NCBI GenBank assembly: GCA_959599915.1
Contig: CAUGJE010000002.1
Location: 186,001-250,000, forward strand
Reading direction: 5' to 3'
Origin: an uncultured Collinsella sp.
GTDB taxonomy: Bacteria > Actinomycetota > Coriobacteriia > Coriobacteriales > Coriobacteriaceae
DNA length: 64,000 nucleotides
The position numbers and the translations under genes were made by a program. Below, piece after piece: positions 33,143 through 42,132 of the stretch. Below the pieces are notes generated by a model. It saw only the letters and a program-made list of their open reading frames with translations. It was not told where the DNA came from and made no database searches. Every line of letters starts with the position of its first letter. The stretch's first letter is position 1.

Positions 33143-34330
33143 TTAGTCAAGCAAAAGCAATCGTTTGTAGACATCGAGGCCTTCGAGTAGGATTTCCTCG
33201 TCGAAGAGCATACTATCGGTATGCAGAGCGCTTGTGGCATAGGCGGGGCAGCCATCCGAATCACTCGGGTTGTCTTGGTCCTCTAGCATACCCGTGCCCA
33301 GCAGGAAAAATACGCCCGGCAGATGGCGTTGATAGAACGCGAAATCCTCGGCAATCAGCAGCGGCTCGTCCACGAGCTGTAACTCGGGCAGAGCAGGCGC
33401 GATTCGATCAAACAACTCGGGATCGTTGTCGACCGGCGGATAGCCCTCGGCAAAGTCGAGATCGTACGTGCAGCCCGTTGCAGTGCATGCCTCATCAAGC
33501 ACGCGGCGCACACCCTCGCGTGCACGGTCGAACATGCCGTCCGTAAACACACGCAAGCTGCCGGCCACATGGGCCTCCCCCGCCACCGCGTTGCAGACGG
33601 TACCGGCCTGCAGCAGGCCAAACTTGCCGATACAGGGCTCGTCGGTGCCCAGTTCGTCCATCAGCTCGCGCTCGGTAACCAAAAACTTCGCTGCCGCCAA
33701 CGCGGCATCGTGTGACTCCTCAACCGGCACACCATAAGTCTTAGCAATATGGATACTCGTACCGTGAATATGGATATGCGTCTCGCTCGAACGCGCCAGC
33801 AGCGGACCAGAACAACTCGCCAGCGTGCCGGCAGACAGATCGGGCCACACATGGAAGCCAAAAATGCGGTCGGCCCCATAGCGCTCGAACACACCACTCT
33901 CGCATACCGTCTTGGCACCACCGGTCGTTTCCTCGGCCGGCTGGAACACAAAAAGCACGTTGCGTTTAAGTGAACCCGGCTGCTCGCGAATCGTGCGGTC
34001 GACATACGTCGCGGCGGCGAGCGCCATGGCCATGTGTCCATCGTGGCCGCAAGCATGCATCTTGCCGGGATGGGTCGAAGCGAACACTGCCCCCGTTGCC
34101 TCGGCAATGGGCAGCGCATCCATATCGGCGCGAATCGCCGTGGCATGCGCGGCGCCCGTGCCGGCATCGAAGAAAGCGCAAACGCAGCTGGGGCACGGAT
34201 GGGTCACCTCGCAGGTGAGCGGTGCCAACACGCCCTCGATATAGGCGATCGTCTGCGGAAGATCGAAGTCGAGCTCCGGGATCCTGTGCAAGTCGCGGCG
34301 GTAGCGACAGAGTTCTTGGAGCTCGGCCAT
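33143..34330 (-). CDS. M20-family amidohydrolase
   Basis: 395 residues. The M20D metal and active-site pattern is present: HRIPELDFDLPQT, IRADMDALPI, HACGHDGHM (Cys94, His96), the EETTGGAK segment, and a C-terminal ADEDFAFY-type sequence (IAEDFAFYQ). These enzymes remove acyl groups from N-acyl amino acids. It is divergent from lysA-dapA-dapB-dapH, whose DapH is the acetylase branch, so this gene could supply N-acetyl-diaminopimelate deacetylase, otherwise missing here. That role is inferred from position; IAA-amino-acid or hippurate-type activity is the alternative. ATG 34330 follows GAAAGGAAC. Confidence 0.85.
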   Translation of the reverse strand: MAELQELCRYRRDLHRIPELDFDLPQTIAYIEGVLAPLTCEVTHPCPSCVCAFFDAGTGAAHATAIRADMDALPIAEATGAVFASTHPGKMHACGHDGHMAMALAAATYVDRTIREQPGSLKRNVLFVFQPAEETTGGAKTVCESGVFERYGADRIFGFHVWPDLSAGTLASCSGPLLARSSETHIHIHGTSIHIAKTYGVPVEESHDAALAAAKFLVTERELMDELGTDEPCIGKFGLLQAGTVCNAVAGEAHVAGSLRVFTDGMFDRAREGVRRVLDEACTATGCTYDLDFAEGYPPVDNDPELFDRIAPALPELQLVDEPLLIAEDFAFYQRHLPGVFFLLGTGMLEDQDNPSDSDGCPAYATSALHTDSMLFDEEILLEGLDVYKRLLLLD

Positions 34331-34481
34331 ATTGGTTCCTTTCGTAGGTGCGCGTCGGCTGCTATCTATTGTGCCGCAAGATTGCTACACCCTTATTTCC
34401 AGCATATCCCTGCATTTTTTAAACGTTATATACGAATACTCTTGTTTGGTAAAGTGCAACGTGGTAGGGTCGTTACCACTT

Positions 34482-34640
34482 GATAGAGGCGCGGGCACGA
34501 AGAGCCGCGGGCGAGCCGGCAGGCTTTGACCCCGCGGGGAGGCGAAACCCGCCGAACTGGGTTTTTCGGGCACGAACAGCCTGGTGGGCCTGCGGGAAAC
34601 ACCCGCAGGACTGTCTGCAGCAATGCGGGAGCGCTATCCG
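34482..34640 (+). promoter_or_regulatory. Lysine riboswitch (L-box)
   Basis: Conserved L-box blocks appear in order: GATAGAGGCGCGGGC at the 5' end, CGGGGAGGCGAAACCCGCCGA in the middle (quoted in part as GGGGAGGCGAAACC and GCCGA), GGACTGTC near 34608, and GGGAGCGCTATCC at the 3' end. P1 is closed by GATAG (34482-34486) with CTATC (34634-34638). It lies 70 bp upstream of lysA. Downstream, CGCTATCCGGAC (34632-34643) can instead pair with GTCTGGATAGCG (34686-34697) near the ribosome site, a possible translational switch; no T-tract terminator is seen. Confidence 0.85.
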
Positions 34641-34709
34641 GACATTGGGTCCACGCTATGTGGATTCGATGCGCAGGTAGCGCCGTCTGGATAGCGAGGT
34701 TTACGGGAT

Positions 34710-37019
34710 ATGTCATTGACTCCCAACGAGGCATATGCGGCCAAGCAGCCGTTTGTGGACAAGGAGACGCTCGAGCATATCGTCGAGCAGTTCCCCACGC
34801 CGTTTCATCTATACGACGAGGCGGGCATCCGCCGCAACATGCAAGAAGTGCGCGACGCCTTTGCATGGAACCCGGGCTTTAAGGAATACTTTGCCGTCAA
34901 GGCCAACCCCAACCCGGCGCTCATCTCCATTCTCAACGAATACGGCTGCGGCTGCGATTGCTCGAGCTATACCGAGCTCATGATCGCCCGCTCGCTGGGC
35001 ATCACGGGGCATGACATCATGTTCTCGTCCAACGACACGCCGGCGGCGGACTTTGAGCTCGCCGACAAGCTGGGCGCCATCGTCAACTTTGACGACATCA
35101 GCCACATCGAGTTCTTTGAGCGTGTTGCGGGACCCATCCCCAAGACGGTCAGCTGCCGCTTTAATCCAGGCGGCCTGTTCCAGCTCTCCAACGGCATCAT
35201 GGACAACCCGGGCGACTCCAAATATGGCATGACCACCGAGCAGCTCTTCGAGGCCTTCCGCATGCTCAAGGCCAAGGGTGCCGAGGACTTTGGCATCCAC
35301 GCATTCCTTGCCAGCAACACCGTCACCAACGACTACTACCCCAAGCTCGCGCGCATCCTCTTTGAGCTTGCCGTACGCCTGGAGCGCGAGACCGGCGCAC
35401 ACGTCGCCTTCATCAATCTGTCCGGCGGCGTCGGCATCCCCTACCTGCCCGAGCAGCAGGCCAACGACATTCGCGCCATCGGCGAGGGAGTACACGCGGC
35501 ATACGACGAGATCCTGGTTCCCGCCGGCATGGACGATGTGGCCATCTGCACCGAGATGGGCCGCTTTATGATGGGCCCCTACGGCTGCCTGGTCACCAAG
35601 GCTATCCACGAGAAGCAAATCTACAAGGACTATATCGGCGTGGACGCCAGTGCCGTCGACCTCATTCGTCCCGCCATGTATGGCGCTTACCACCACATCA
35701 CGGTGATGGGTCAGCCGGGCGGCGCCGACAAGGCCACAGCGCCCGTCACGAACACCTATGACATCACGGGCAACCTATGCGAGAACAACGACAAGTTCGC
35801 TATCGATCGCGAGCTGCCGCATATCGACATGGGTGACCTGCTTGTAATCCACGATACCGGCGCGCATGGCTACTCCATGGGCTACAACTACAACGGCCGT
35901 CTGCGCTCCGCCGAGGTCCTGCTGCGCCCCGATGGCTCGGCCGACCTCATCCGTCGCGCCGAGCGCCCGGGCGACTACTTTGCCACGCTCGACGTGCTGC
36001 CGTGCGGCCGAGAGTTGCTGGCCAAGTCGCGCGCCGAAAGTGCCCGCCGCCGCGCTCAGGACGAGCGCCTGGCCGTCGCCGCTCAGTGGAACAAACGCAT
36101 CCAGATCGCGGAAGCGAAGGAGAAGAACATGGACATCCGCAATCTCGAGGGTTCAATCGTCGCCCTTGTCACGCCGTTTAAAAAGGACGGCAGTGTCGAC
36201 TTTGACGCGCTCGAGCGCCTTATCGATTTCCACCTGCAAAATGGCACCGACGCCATCCTCACCCTGGGCACCACCGGAGAGAGTGCCACGATGACCGACG
36301 ACGAGGACAACTCCGTTGTCGCCGCAGTGGTCAAGCAGGTTGCGGGCCGAGTCCCCGTTATTGCCGGCTCGGGCTCTAACTCCACGCAGACCATGCTCAC
36401 TAAGTCGCTCACTTACCAGGGCCTGGGCGCCGATGGTCTGCTGCTCATTACCCCCTACTACAACAAGTCTAACGAAGAGGGCATCTACCAGCACTTTAAG
36501 ACCGTGGCCGACGCCGTGGACATCCCCTGCATTCTGTACAACATCCCCGGCCGCTGTGGCTGCGGCATCAGCGAGCGCAACGTAGAGCGCTTGGCCGCGC
36601 ACCCCAACATCATGGGCATCAAGGAGGCCTCGGGCAACGTCGCCTACGCGGCCAAGATCGCCCACCTGCTGTCAGACGACTTCCGCATGTACTCGGGCGA
36701 GGATGCCCTCACCGTGCCGCTCATGAGCCTAGGCGCTTCGGGTACCATCAGCGTGTGGGCAGACGTTCAGCCGCAGCTCGTGCACGACATGTGCCGTGCC
36801 TATCTGGACGGCGACGTGGAGCGCGCCCGCGATATCCAGATTGCCGGTCAGCCGCTCATCAACGCCCTCTTTAGTGAGGTCAACCCCATCCCCGTCAAAG
36901 AGGCGCTCGCTCAGATGGGTATGATCGAGGCAAACTACCGTATGCCGCTGTGCCCCATGGCCAACGACACGCGCGCTGCACTTACCGATGCTTTGAAGGG
37001 AGCTGGTCTGCTTGATTAA
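34710..37019 (+). CDS. lysA-dapA: Diaminopimelate decarboxylase fused in frame to dihydrodipicolinate synthase
   Basis: One open frame of 769 residues. Residues about 1-430 are a PLP-dependent LysA (YFAVKANPNP with the cofactor Lys, NLSGGVGIPYLP, and a C-terminal HDTGAHGYSMGYNYNG). After a basic helical linker (430-473), residues 474-769 are DapA: LEGSIVALVTPF, TLGTTGESATM, ITPYYNKSNEEG, YNIPGRCG, and GIKEASGN with the Schiff-base Lys. Internal ATG 36129 has a perfect GAAGGAG 6 nt upstream, so free DapA may also be made. It catalyses the first and last steps of the DAP-lysine route under an L-box. A second product by internal initiation is an inference. Confidence 0.88.
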   Translation: MSLTPNEAYAAKQPFVDKETLEHIVEQFPTPFHLYDEAGIRRNMQEVRDAFAWNPGFKEYFAVKANPNPALISILNEYGCGCDCSSYTELMIARSLGITGHDIMFSSNDTPAADFELADKLGAIVNFDDISHIEFFERVAGPIPKTVSCRFNPGGLFQLSNGIMDNPGDSKYGMTTEQLFEAFRMLKAKGAEDFGIHAFLASNTVTNDYYPKLARILFELAVRLERETGAHVAFINLSGGVGIPYLPEQQANDIRAIGEGVHAAYDEILVPAGMDDVAICTEMGRFMMGPYGCLVTKAIHEKQIYKDYIGVDASAVDLIRPAMYGAYHHITVMGQPGGADKATAPVTNTYDITGNLCENNDKFAIDRELPHIDMGDLLVIHDTGAHGYSMGYNYNGRLRSAEVLLRPDGSADLIRRAERPGDYFATLDVLPCGRELLAKSRAESARRRAQDERLAVAAQWNKRIQIAEAKEKNMDIRNLEGSIVALVTPFKKDGSVDFDALERLIDFHLQNGTDAILTLGTTGESATMTDDEDNSVVAAVVKQVAGRVPVIAGSGSNSTQTMLTKSLTYQGLGADGLLLITPYYNKSNEEGIYQHFKTVADAVDIPCILYNIPGRCGCGISERNVERLAAHPNIMGIKEASGNVAYAAKIAHLLSDDFRMYSGEDALTVPLMSLGASGTISVWADVQPQLVHDMCRAYLDGDVERARDIQIAGQPLINALFSEVNPIPVKEALAQMGMIEANYRMPLCPMANDTRAALTDALKGAGLLD

Positions 37020-37752
37020 GACCGTCATTATGGGAACGGGCCGCATGGGCTCGCTCATCCGCACTACCGCCGAGGGCATTGTCAACGCCGCTGGAGAGGC
37101 CGTTTTCGACATTGTGGCCCAGATTGGCTTCGATTTGAGCGAGCTCGAGAACGCACCGGCTGCCGATGTGATTATCGACTTCTCGAACGTCGTGACCTTT
37201 GACGCCGTCGTCGCCTATGTCGAGCGCACGGGCGCGGCGTTGGTCTCGGGCACCACAGGCTACACTCCCGAGCAGATGGACCGCCTGCGTGAGCTGGGCC
37301 AGAACGCCCGCGTCATGCACTCCGGCAATTACTCCATCGGCATCGCAGCCCTGCGTCATCTAGTGGCCCAGGCCACGCGTGAGCTGCCCGGCTTTGACTG
37401 CGAGATTGTCGAGACTCACCACAACCAAAAGGTCGACGCCCCCAGCGGCACCGCAAAGCTGCTGCTCGACGCCGTAGTCGAGGCCGAGCCCGAGGCAGGC
37501 TACCACCCCGTCTATGGCCGCGAGGGCATGTGCGGCGCGCGTGACCCCAAGGAGATCGGCATGCACTCGCTGCGCGGCGGCACCGTCGCCGGCGTGCACG
37601 AGGTGAGTTTCTTTGGCCAGGACGAGGAGGTCACGCTCACCCACCGCGCCACGAGCCGTCAGATCTTCGTCAACGGTGCCTTGGCAGCCGCGCAGAAGCT
37701 CATCACCCGCGAACCCGGCTTCTACACCTTCGACCAGGTCATGTTCGCCTAA
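37012..37752 (+). CDS. dapB: 4-hydroxy-tetrahydrodipicolinate reductase
   Basis: 246 residues from TTG 37012, overlapping the dapA end by 8 nt. The N-terminal Rossmann fold TVIMGTGRMGSLI binds NAD(P)H. Substrate residues are in SGTTGYTPEQ and EIVETHHNQKVDAPSGTA (catalytic His pair and Lys). It reduces the DapA product in the cytosol. The overlap means it is co-translated with the upstream enzyme. Confidence 0.95.
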   Translation: MIKTVIMGTGRMGSLIRTTAEGIVNAAGEAVFDIVAQIGFDLSELENAPAADVIIDFSNVVTFDAVVAYVERTGAALVSGTTGYTPEQMDRLRELGQNARVMHSGNYSIGIAALRHLVAQATRELPGFDCEIVETHHNQKVDAPSGTAKLLLDAVVEAEPEAGYHPVYGREGMCGARDPKEIGMHSLRGGTVAGVHEVSFFGQDEEVTLTHRATSRQIFVNGALAAAQKLITREPGFYTFDQVMFA

Positions 37753-37791
37753 CTAGTTATCAACCATACCCCCTCAAAGGAGAGACAGCAT

Positions 37792-38511
37792 ATGAGCAAC
37801 GCAGCCGAGATGGACGCACAGGAGATTATCAACTACATCGCCACCGCGCCCAAAAAGACGCCCGTCAAGCTGTACGTGCGCGAGAAGCCCGGCATGAAGG
37901 TTGCCTGGGGCGACGCGCATGTCTACGGCGGGCGGCGCGGCAAGACCGTCTTTGGCGACTGGGATGAGCTCAGGGCAATCCTCGACGCCAACGCCGACTC
38001 TATCGACTACTACGACGTAGAGAACGACTGCCGCAACTCCGCCGTGCCCATGCTCGACCTTAAGGGCATCAACGCCCGCATCGAGCCGGGCGCGATCATC
38101 CGCGACCGCGTCGAGATCGGCGACCGTGCCGTCATCATGATGGGTGCCATCATCAACATCGGCTCCGTTATCGGCGAGGGTTCCATGATCGATATGGGCG
38201 CCGTGCTGGGCGGCCGCGCCACCGTGGGCAAGAACTGCCATATCGGCGCCGGCACCGTGCTGGCAGGCGTTGTGGAGCCCGCCAGCGCCACGCCCGTCAT
38301 CATCGAGGACGATGTCATGATCGGCGCAAACGCCGTGGTCCTGGAAGGCGTGCGCGTGGGCAAGGGCGCTGTTGTCGCCGCCGGCGCCGTGTGCGTCGAG
38401 GACGTCCCCGCCGGCGCCGTCGTGGCCGGTGTCCCCGCCCGCGTCATCAAGATGCGCGACGCCCAGACCGACAGCAAGACCGGTCTCGAGGAAGGACTAC
38501 GTCAACTTTAA
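37792..38511 (+). CDS. dapH: Tetrahydrodipicolinate N-acetyltransferase
   Basis: 239 residues, the DapH rather than the longer DapD length. The N-terminal domain (about 1-85, AQEIINYIATAPKKTPVKLY) is the DapH_N type; after it come hexapeptide left-handed beta-helix turns (IEPGAIIRDRVEIGDRAVIM, AVVLEGVRVGKGAVVAAGAV). It acetylates tetrahydrodipicolinate with acetyl-CoA, so the pathway needs an N-acetyl-DAP aminotransferase and deacetylase. An M20 enzyme and an aminotransferase within 10 kb are candidates. ATG 37792 follows AAAGGAGAG. A terminator follows. Confidence 0.93.
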   Translation: MSNAAEMDAQEIINYIATAPKKTPVKLYVREKPGMKVAWGDAHVYGGRRGKTVFGDWDELRAILDANADSIDYYDVENDCRNSAVPMLDLKGINARIEPGAIIRDRVEIGDRAVIMMGAIINIGSVIGEGSMIDMGAVLGGRATVGKNCHIGAGTVLAGVVEPASATPVIIEDDVMIGANAVVLEGVRVGKGAVVAAGAVCVEDVPAGAVVAGVPARVIKMRDAQTDSKTGLEEGLRQL

Positions 38512-38530
38512 TAGTTACGCGGTTATGACG

Positions 38531-38564
38531 AAAAGGCCGAAGTCCCAAAGGGCTTCGGCCTTTT
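38531..38564 (+). terminator. Terminator of the lysine operon
   Basis: AAAAGGCCGAAG (38531-38542) pairs with CTTCGGCCTTTT (38553-38564), followed by CG. It is bidirectional and also serves the converging YejK-like gene. Confidence 0.85.
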
Positions 38565-38589
38565 CGTTACGGTCAATCCGCTCGATCCC

Positions 38590-39594
38590 TTATCGATTCT
38601 CAATTGACCCGATATTCTTGAGCTCGATGGAGATGAGGCCGTTGGGTTCGTTGACGAACTCGATGTACTCGGAGTTCGAGCCCATCTCGGCCGGAAAGCT
38701 GATCTCGATGCCCGTATCGGTACGAATCTTGTGGTTGCGCACGGCCGCGCGTTCGACCTGCTTGCGCTCCACGGGCACACGCTCAGGCACCTTCTCCTCA
38801 GTCAGTGCCGCGCGCACGCTCTCCTTGATAACCGGTTCGTCCTCAAAGACCTCATCGACGATATCCCAGGGCGGCAGCTCCTCGTCATCCTCGACTTTCT
38901 CGGCGACGGCAGCCTTAACCTTGGCGAGCGCCACGGCCGTATTGGCACCGTGCTCCTCGGCGACTTCCTCGACCACACGCGTCACGGTGTCGATGACCTC
39001 CTTGCCTGATACGCCCGTGTCGCACTGCAGCAGGCCATCGGGGATAAGCATACGGTCCTCACCGGCAATCTTGCGCTTCTTGTCCACGTAACCGATCTCC
39101 ATGGTGCTCGCACGCACGATGGCATAGCTCGGCACCTTTTGCGAGGGGTTCGGCAGAATGGCGTAGTGGCGCGCGATGTCATTGCGCACCTCCCCCTCCT
39201 CGCGGCCCACTTCGTGCATAAAAGCCTGCTTGGAGCCCAGCAGCATCACGGCAAACCAGCGGGCATCCTCATCGTCGTCAAAATCGGCCACGAGCACGTC
39301 GGTTGACTCGGCTTTCTCGGCTTTGGTGAGCTCGGAGGAGATAAACTCCGCAATCTGCTGCGACAGGTCCACGAACTCGCGCTCGCCAAAGAAATAGCCC
39401 TTGAGCTCGCCGCCAAACGCAGAGTTCTCGGCAAACGTGGCGCGTTTATTGTCGGCCGAGGTACGTGCGCGGCGCAGATGCGTGGTCACGAAGTTGCGCA
39501 CGGTACGGCTCTCGATATCGAGCTCGCGCTGGCTCATAACGTTGACGGCAGAGTCAAAGTCCAGGATATGCAGAATCGCGTGATTGATTTTCAT
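38590..39594 (-). CDS. Nucleoid-associated protein, YejK/NdpA family
   Basis: 334 residues from MKINHAILHILDFDSAVNVM. The NA37 family start pattern (I.HAILH.LD) is clear, with acidic and Lys-rich regions throughout and a C-terminal basic end. These proteins associate with the nucleoid; their exact role is poorly known. The chosen ATG 39594 has GGAA upstream; a further ATG three codons earlier is less likely. Confidence 0.82.
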   Translation of the reverse strand: MKINHAILHILDFDSAVNVMSQRELDIESRTVRNFVTTHLRRARTSADNKRATFAENSAFGGELKGYFFGEREFVDLSQQIAEFISSELTKAEKAESTDVLVADFDDDEDARWFAVMLLGSKQAFMHEVGREEGEVRNDIARHYAILPNPSQKVPSYAIVRASTMEIGYVDKKRKIAGEDRMLIPDGLLQCDTGVSGKEVIDTVTRVVEEVAEEHGANTAVALAKVKAAVAEKVEDDEELPPWDIVDEVFEDEPVIKESVRAALTEEKVPERVPVERKQVERAAVRNHKIRTDTGIEISFPAEMGSNSEYIEFVNEPNGLISIELKNIGSIENR

Positions 39595-39669
39595 ATACGG
39601 CATTCCGTTCTAGATCGATTTCGGCACGAACCAGTATAGCGGTCGAGCCCGCCCCAGGCGCATCGAAGC

Positions 39670-39702
39670 TTGGTGCATCGGGGACAGGTTGCTTTGCACC
39701 AA
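39670..39702. repeat. 33-bp TTGGTGCA element, copy 1
   Basis: Starts TTGGTGCA and ends TGCACCAA (8-bp inverted ends) with a CAGGTT core. Copy 2 at 40883-40915 matches at 29 of 33 positions. The pair brackets the DUF2974 gene. Confidence 0.7.
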
Positions 39703-39705
39703 TGG

Positions 39706-40866
39706 TTAGCGCAGGAGCTCGGACTGCCAAGCCTCGAGCTGTTCTGCCAAACTCTTGCCGGCAGCGGGCATGTCGATCTGGGGTCGTTTGGGCAGCAGTG
39801 CGCATTTAAGGATTGCCACGATGGTCTGCGAGACAAAGCGTCGCGTATCCTTGTCAAAGCCTTGCGCAGCCTGGAGCATCACGGGCAGGCTCTCGCGCAG
39901 ATTCCCAGCGATATCCGCAAACCGCTCAGCACCCGTAGCCTCAAACACGGAGAACAACGCATCTACAAAACGCTCGCGCTCGCTAGGCGACACTGCAAGC
40001 AGCATCTCGCGAATGGAGCCATCGACGTATCGAGCACCGGCGGACAGACGCTCACAGTACACGAAGTCGCGACCATCAACCACCCAGCTAAAGGGATTGT
40101 GCTGCAGCAGGCTGAACTCGGTGCTTTCAACGATGGCATAGTCCTCCTGTGTCTCGAACATCATGCCAAAGATCGACGACCGAGGTAGCGTCTTGTCGAT
40201 TCGACCGGAAAGATCGGCAAAAGCCTTGCCGTTCAGAAACTCCTCGACGAAGCCCGGACCATCATGGGAATACGCCCGCTCGATTCGCTCACGGGCGACA
40301 TCGGAGCACATCGCCGCACCGTACACCGCAAGGTTTCCACCCTTGGAATGACCTCCGCACAAAAGCGGCCCGTTAATCGCATCCGCCGCCTCGTCCACAT
40401 AACGCGCCGCGGATTCCTGGGCCGGCACAGGACACCGGAACGCCATGTTAAAGTCCTCTTTCCAGCCCACGATCGTGCTGTCGGTCCCCCGGAAGGAAAG
40501 ATAACTAAACCCCGCCGGGAACCGGAACGCCATGGCTGCAAACTGCTCTGTCGCCACCACATCGCTCACGGCACGATAGCCGCAAACGTGTACGCCACGG
40601 TAGCGAGGGCTTGCTGCCACGGCCTCCAACAAGGCTCTGCTCCCCTCTGGGTCCCACAAGTCGTCAATCATGTCCCGGTAGCACTCGGCACGCAGCAACT
40701 CACGCACATCCAGCCCCTGCCAACCGGCCAGCTCCGCCATATCACCCGGCAAACGCAAATAGGACAACCACGCAAAAACCAGGCTATCCACCGCGCAGAA
40801 CGGCCGCTCCTCAAACGGATCAAACGCCGTCTGGGCATAGATCAAAAAATTAGGCGAATCCGACAT
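39706..40866 (-). CDS. DUF2974 (Mbeg1-like) alpha/beta hydrolase
   Basis: 386 residues. A nucleophile elbow GGHSKGGNLAVYGA carries the lipase-like Gly-x-Ser-x-Gly, preceded by FSYLSFRGTDSTIVGWKEDF and followed by AYSHDGPGFVEEFL, the family hallmarks. There is no signal peptide. Members are predicted lipases or esterases of unknown substrate. It is flanked on both sides by near-identical 33-bp elements, so it might move as a unit, although its composition matches the surroundings. Confidence 0.88.
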   Translation of the reverse strand: MSDSPNFLIYAQTAFDPFEERPFCAVDSLVFAWLSYLRLPGDMAELAGWQGLDVRELLRAECYRDMIDDLWDPEGSRALLEAVAASPRYRGVHVCGYRAVSDVVATEQFAAMAFRFPAGFSYLSFRGTDSTIVGWKEDFNMAFRCPVPAQESAARYVDEAADAINGPLLCGGHSKGGNLAVYGAAMCSDVARERIERAYSHDGPGFVEEFLNGKAFADLSGRIDKTLPRSSIFGMMFETQEDYAIVESTEFSLLQHNPFSWVVDGRDFVYCERLSAGARYVDGSIREMLLAVSPSERERFVDALFSVFEATGAERFADIAGNLRESLPVMLQAAQGFDKDTRRFVSQTIVAILKCALLPKRPQIDMPAAGKSLAEQLEAWQSELLR

Positions 40867-40882
40867 GGCCCTCCCATCAACT

Positions 40883-40915
40883 ATGGTGCATTGGGGTCAG
40901 GTTACTTTGCACCAA
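40883..40915. repeat. 33-bp TTGGTGCA element, copy 2
   Basis: Same length and orientation as the copy at 39670, with four substitutions. It overlaps the A-run of the ldh terminator by 2 bp. Confidence 0.7.
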
Positions 40916-40950
40916 AAAGGCGCCCGGGCCGTGTGGACCCGGACGCCTTT
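40914..40950 (-). terminator. Terminator of ldh
   Basis: AAAGGCGCCCGGG pairs with CCCGGACGCCTTT (one mismatch) around a short loop; the minus reading ends in TTTTT. It is 31 bp past the ldh stop. Confidence 0.8.
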
Positions 40951-40980
40951 ATTGTAGCTTTTCGCTCTAGCGAGCTTGAT

Positions 40981-41931
40981 TTAGCAGGAGAAGTCGACGC
41001 TGTCGATGATGTCCTTAAGGGCTTTAGCAGAAACGGTGAGCTCATGCTGCTCGTCATCGTTCAGCGGCACGGGGACGCGGCAGACGACGCCGTCGCGGCC
41101 AACGACGGTCGGCATGGAGATGGCAAGATCGGACAGGCCATACTCGCCCACCATGAGCGAGGAAACGGGCAGAACGGTCTGCTCATCGCGCATGACGGCA
41201 GTGCAGATGCGCTTAACGGCCATGGCGACGCCGTAGTAGGTGGCGTGCTTCTTCTCGATGATGGTGTAGGCGGAGTTCTTGACGTCCTCGGCGATGCGCT
41301 TCTCGGCAGCCTCATGCTCCAGATGACCATGGAGCTCGCAGAAGGTGTTCAGCGGCACGCCGGCAACCTGAGCGCTGGACCAAGCGACAAACTCGGAATC
41401 GCCGTGCTCACCCATGACATAGGCCTGGACATCGCGCGGGTCGACCTCGACATGGGCACCAAGCATCTGCTGCAGACGGCCGGTGTCGAGCACGGTACCG
41501 GAACCGATGACGTGGCCCTCGGGCAGGCCGGACATCTTGATGGCGGCGTAGGTCAGAACATCGACCGGGTTGGAGACGATGAGCAGAATGCCGTCGAAGC
41601 CGGACTTCTTAATCTCGGGAATAATGGACTTAAAGATGCTGACGTTCTTGTTGACCAGGTCCAGGCGAGTCTCACCGGGCTTCTGGGCAGCGCCAGCGGT
41701 GACGACGATCATGGCGGCGTCGGCGACATCGGAATAATCGCCGGCGTAGATCTTCATCGGCTCGGCAAACGTCATGCCGTGCGCGATATCCAGGGCCTCA
41801 CCCTCGGCGCGGTTCTTGTCCACGTCGATGAGGACCATCTCGGAGAACAGACCACTCTGCATCAGCGCGAACGCCGAAGACGAACCAACGAAACCGCAGC
41901 CGACAATAGCGACCTTCTTCTCGTTAACCAT
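40981..41931 (-). CDS. ldh: L-lactate dehydrogenase
   Basis: 316 residues from MVNEKKVAIVGCGFVGSSSA, fixed by GAGATGGGAG upstream; the frame is open for 26 more codons. NAD motif GCGFVGSS, VTAGAAQKPGETR (substrate Arg), SNPVDVLTY and the catalytic His in GEHGDSEFVAWS are all present. It reduces pyruvate to L-lactate with NADH. It stands alone with its own terminator. Confidence 0.95.
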   Translation of the reverse strand: MVNEKKVAIVGCGFVGSSSAFALMQSGLFSEMVLIDVDKNRAEGEALDIAHGMTFAEPMKIYAGDYSDVADAAMIVVTAGAAQKPGETRLDLVNKNVSIFKSIIPEIKKSGFDGILLIVSNPVDVLTYAAIKMSGLPEGHVIGSGTVLDTGRLQQMLGAHVEVDPRDVQAYVMGEHGDSEFVAWSSAQVAGVPLNTFCELHGHLEHEAAEKRIAEDVKNSAYTIIEKKHATYYGVAMAVKRICTAVMRDEQTVLPVSSLMVGEYGLSDLAISMPTVVGRDGVVCRVPVPLNDDEQHELTVSAKALKDIIDSVDFSC

Positions 41932-42132
41932 TAGAAACTCCCATCTCTCTCCACAAACAAGCCGCCCGGGAACGACCCGAGCGGCTTGCCGTAATCCCAA
42001 TACATCCAATCGGGACTTTGATTATGCTCCTATTCGCAGCCAAAAATCGACCGTTTACCGAAATTGTTTGCAGGATTCGTAAAATAACTGCACGGAATCG
42101 GTTTCGAGCTATTGACGAGTCGAAACAGGTTT

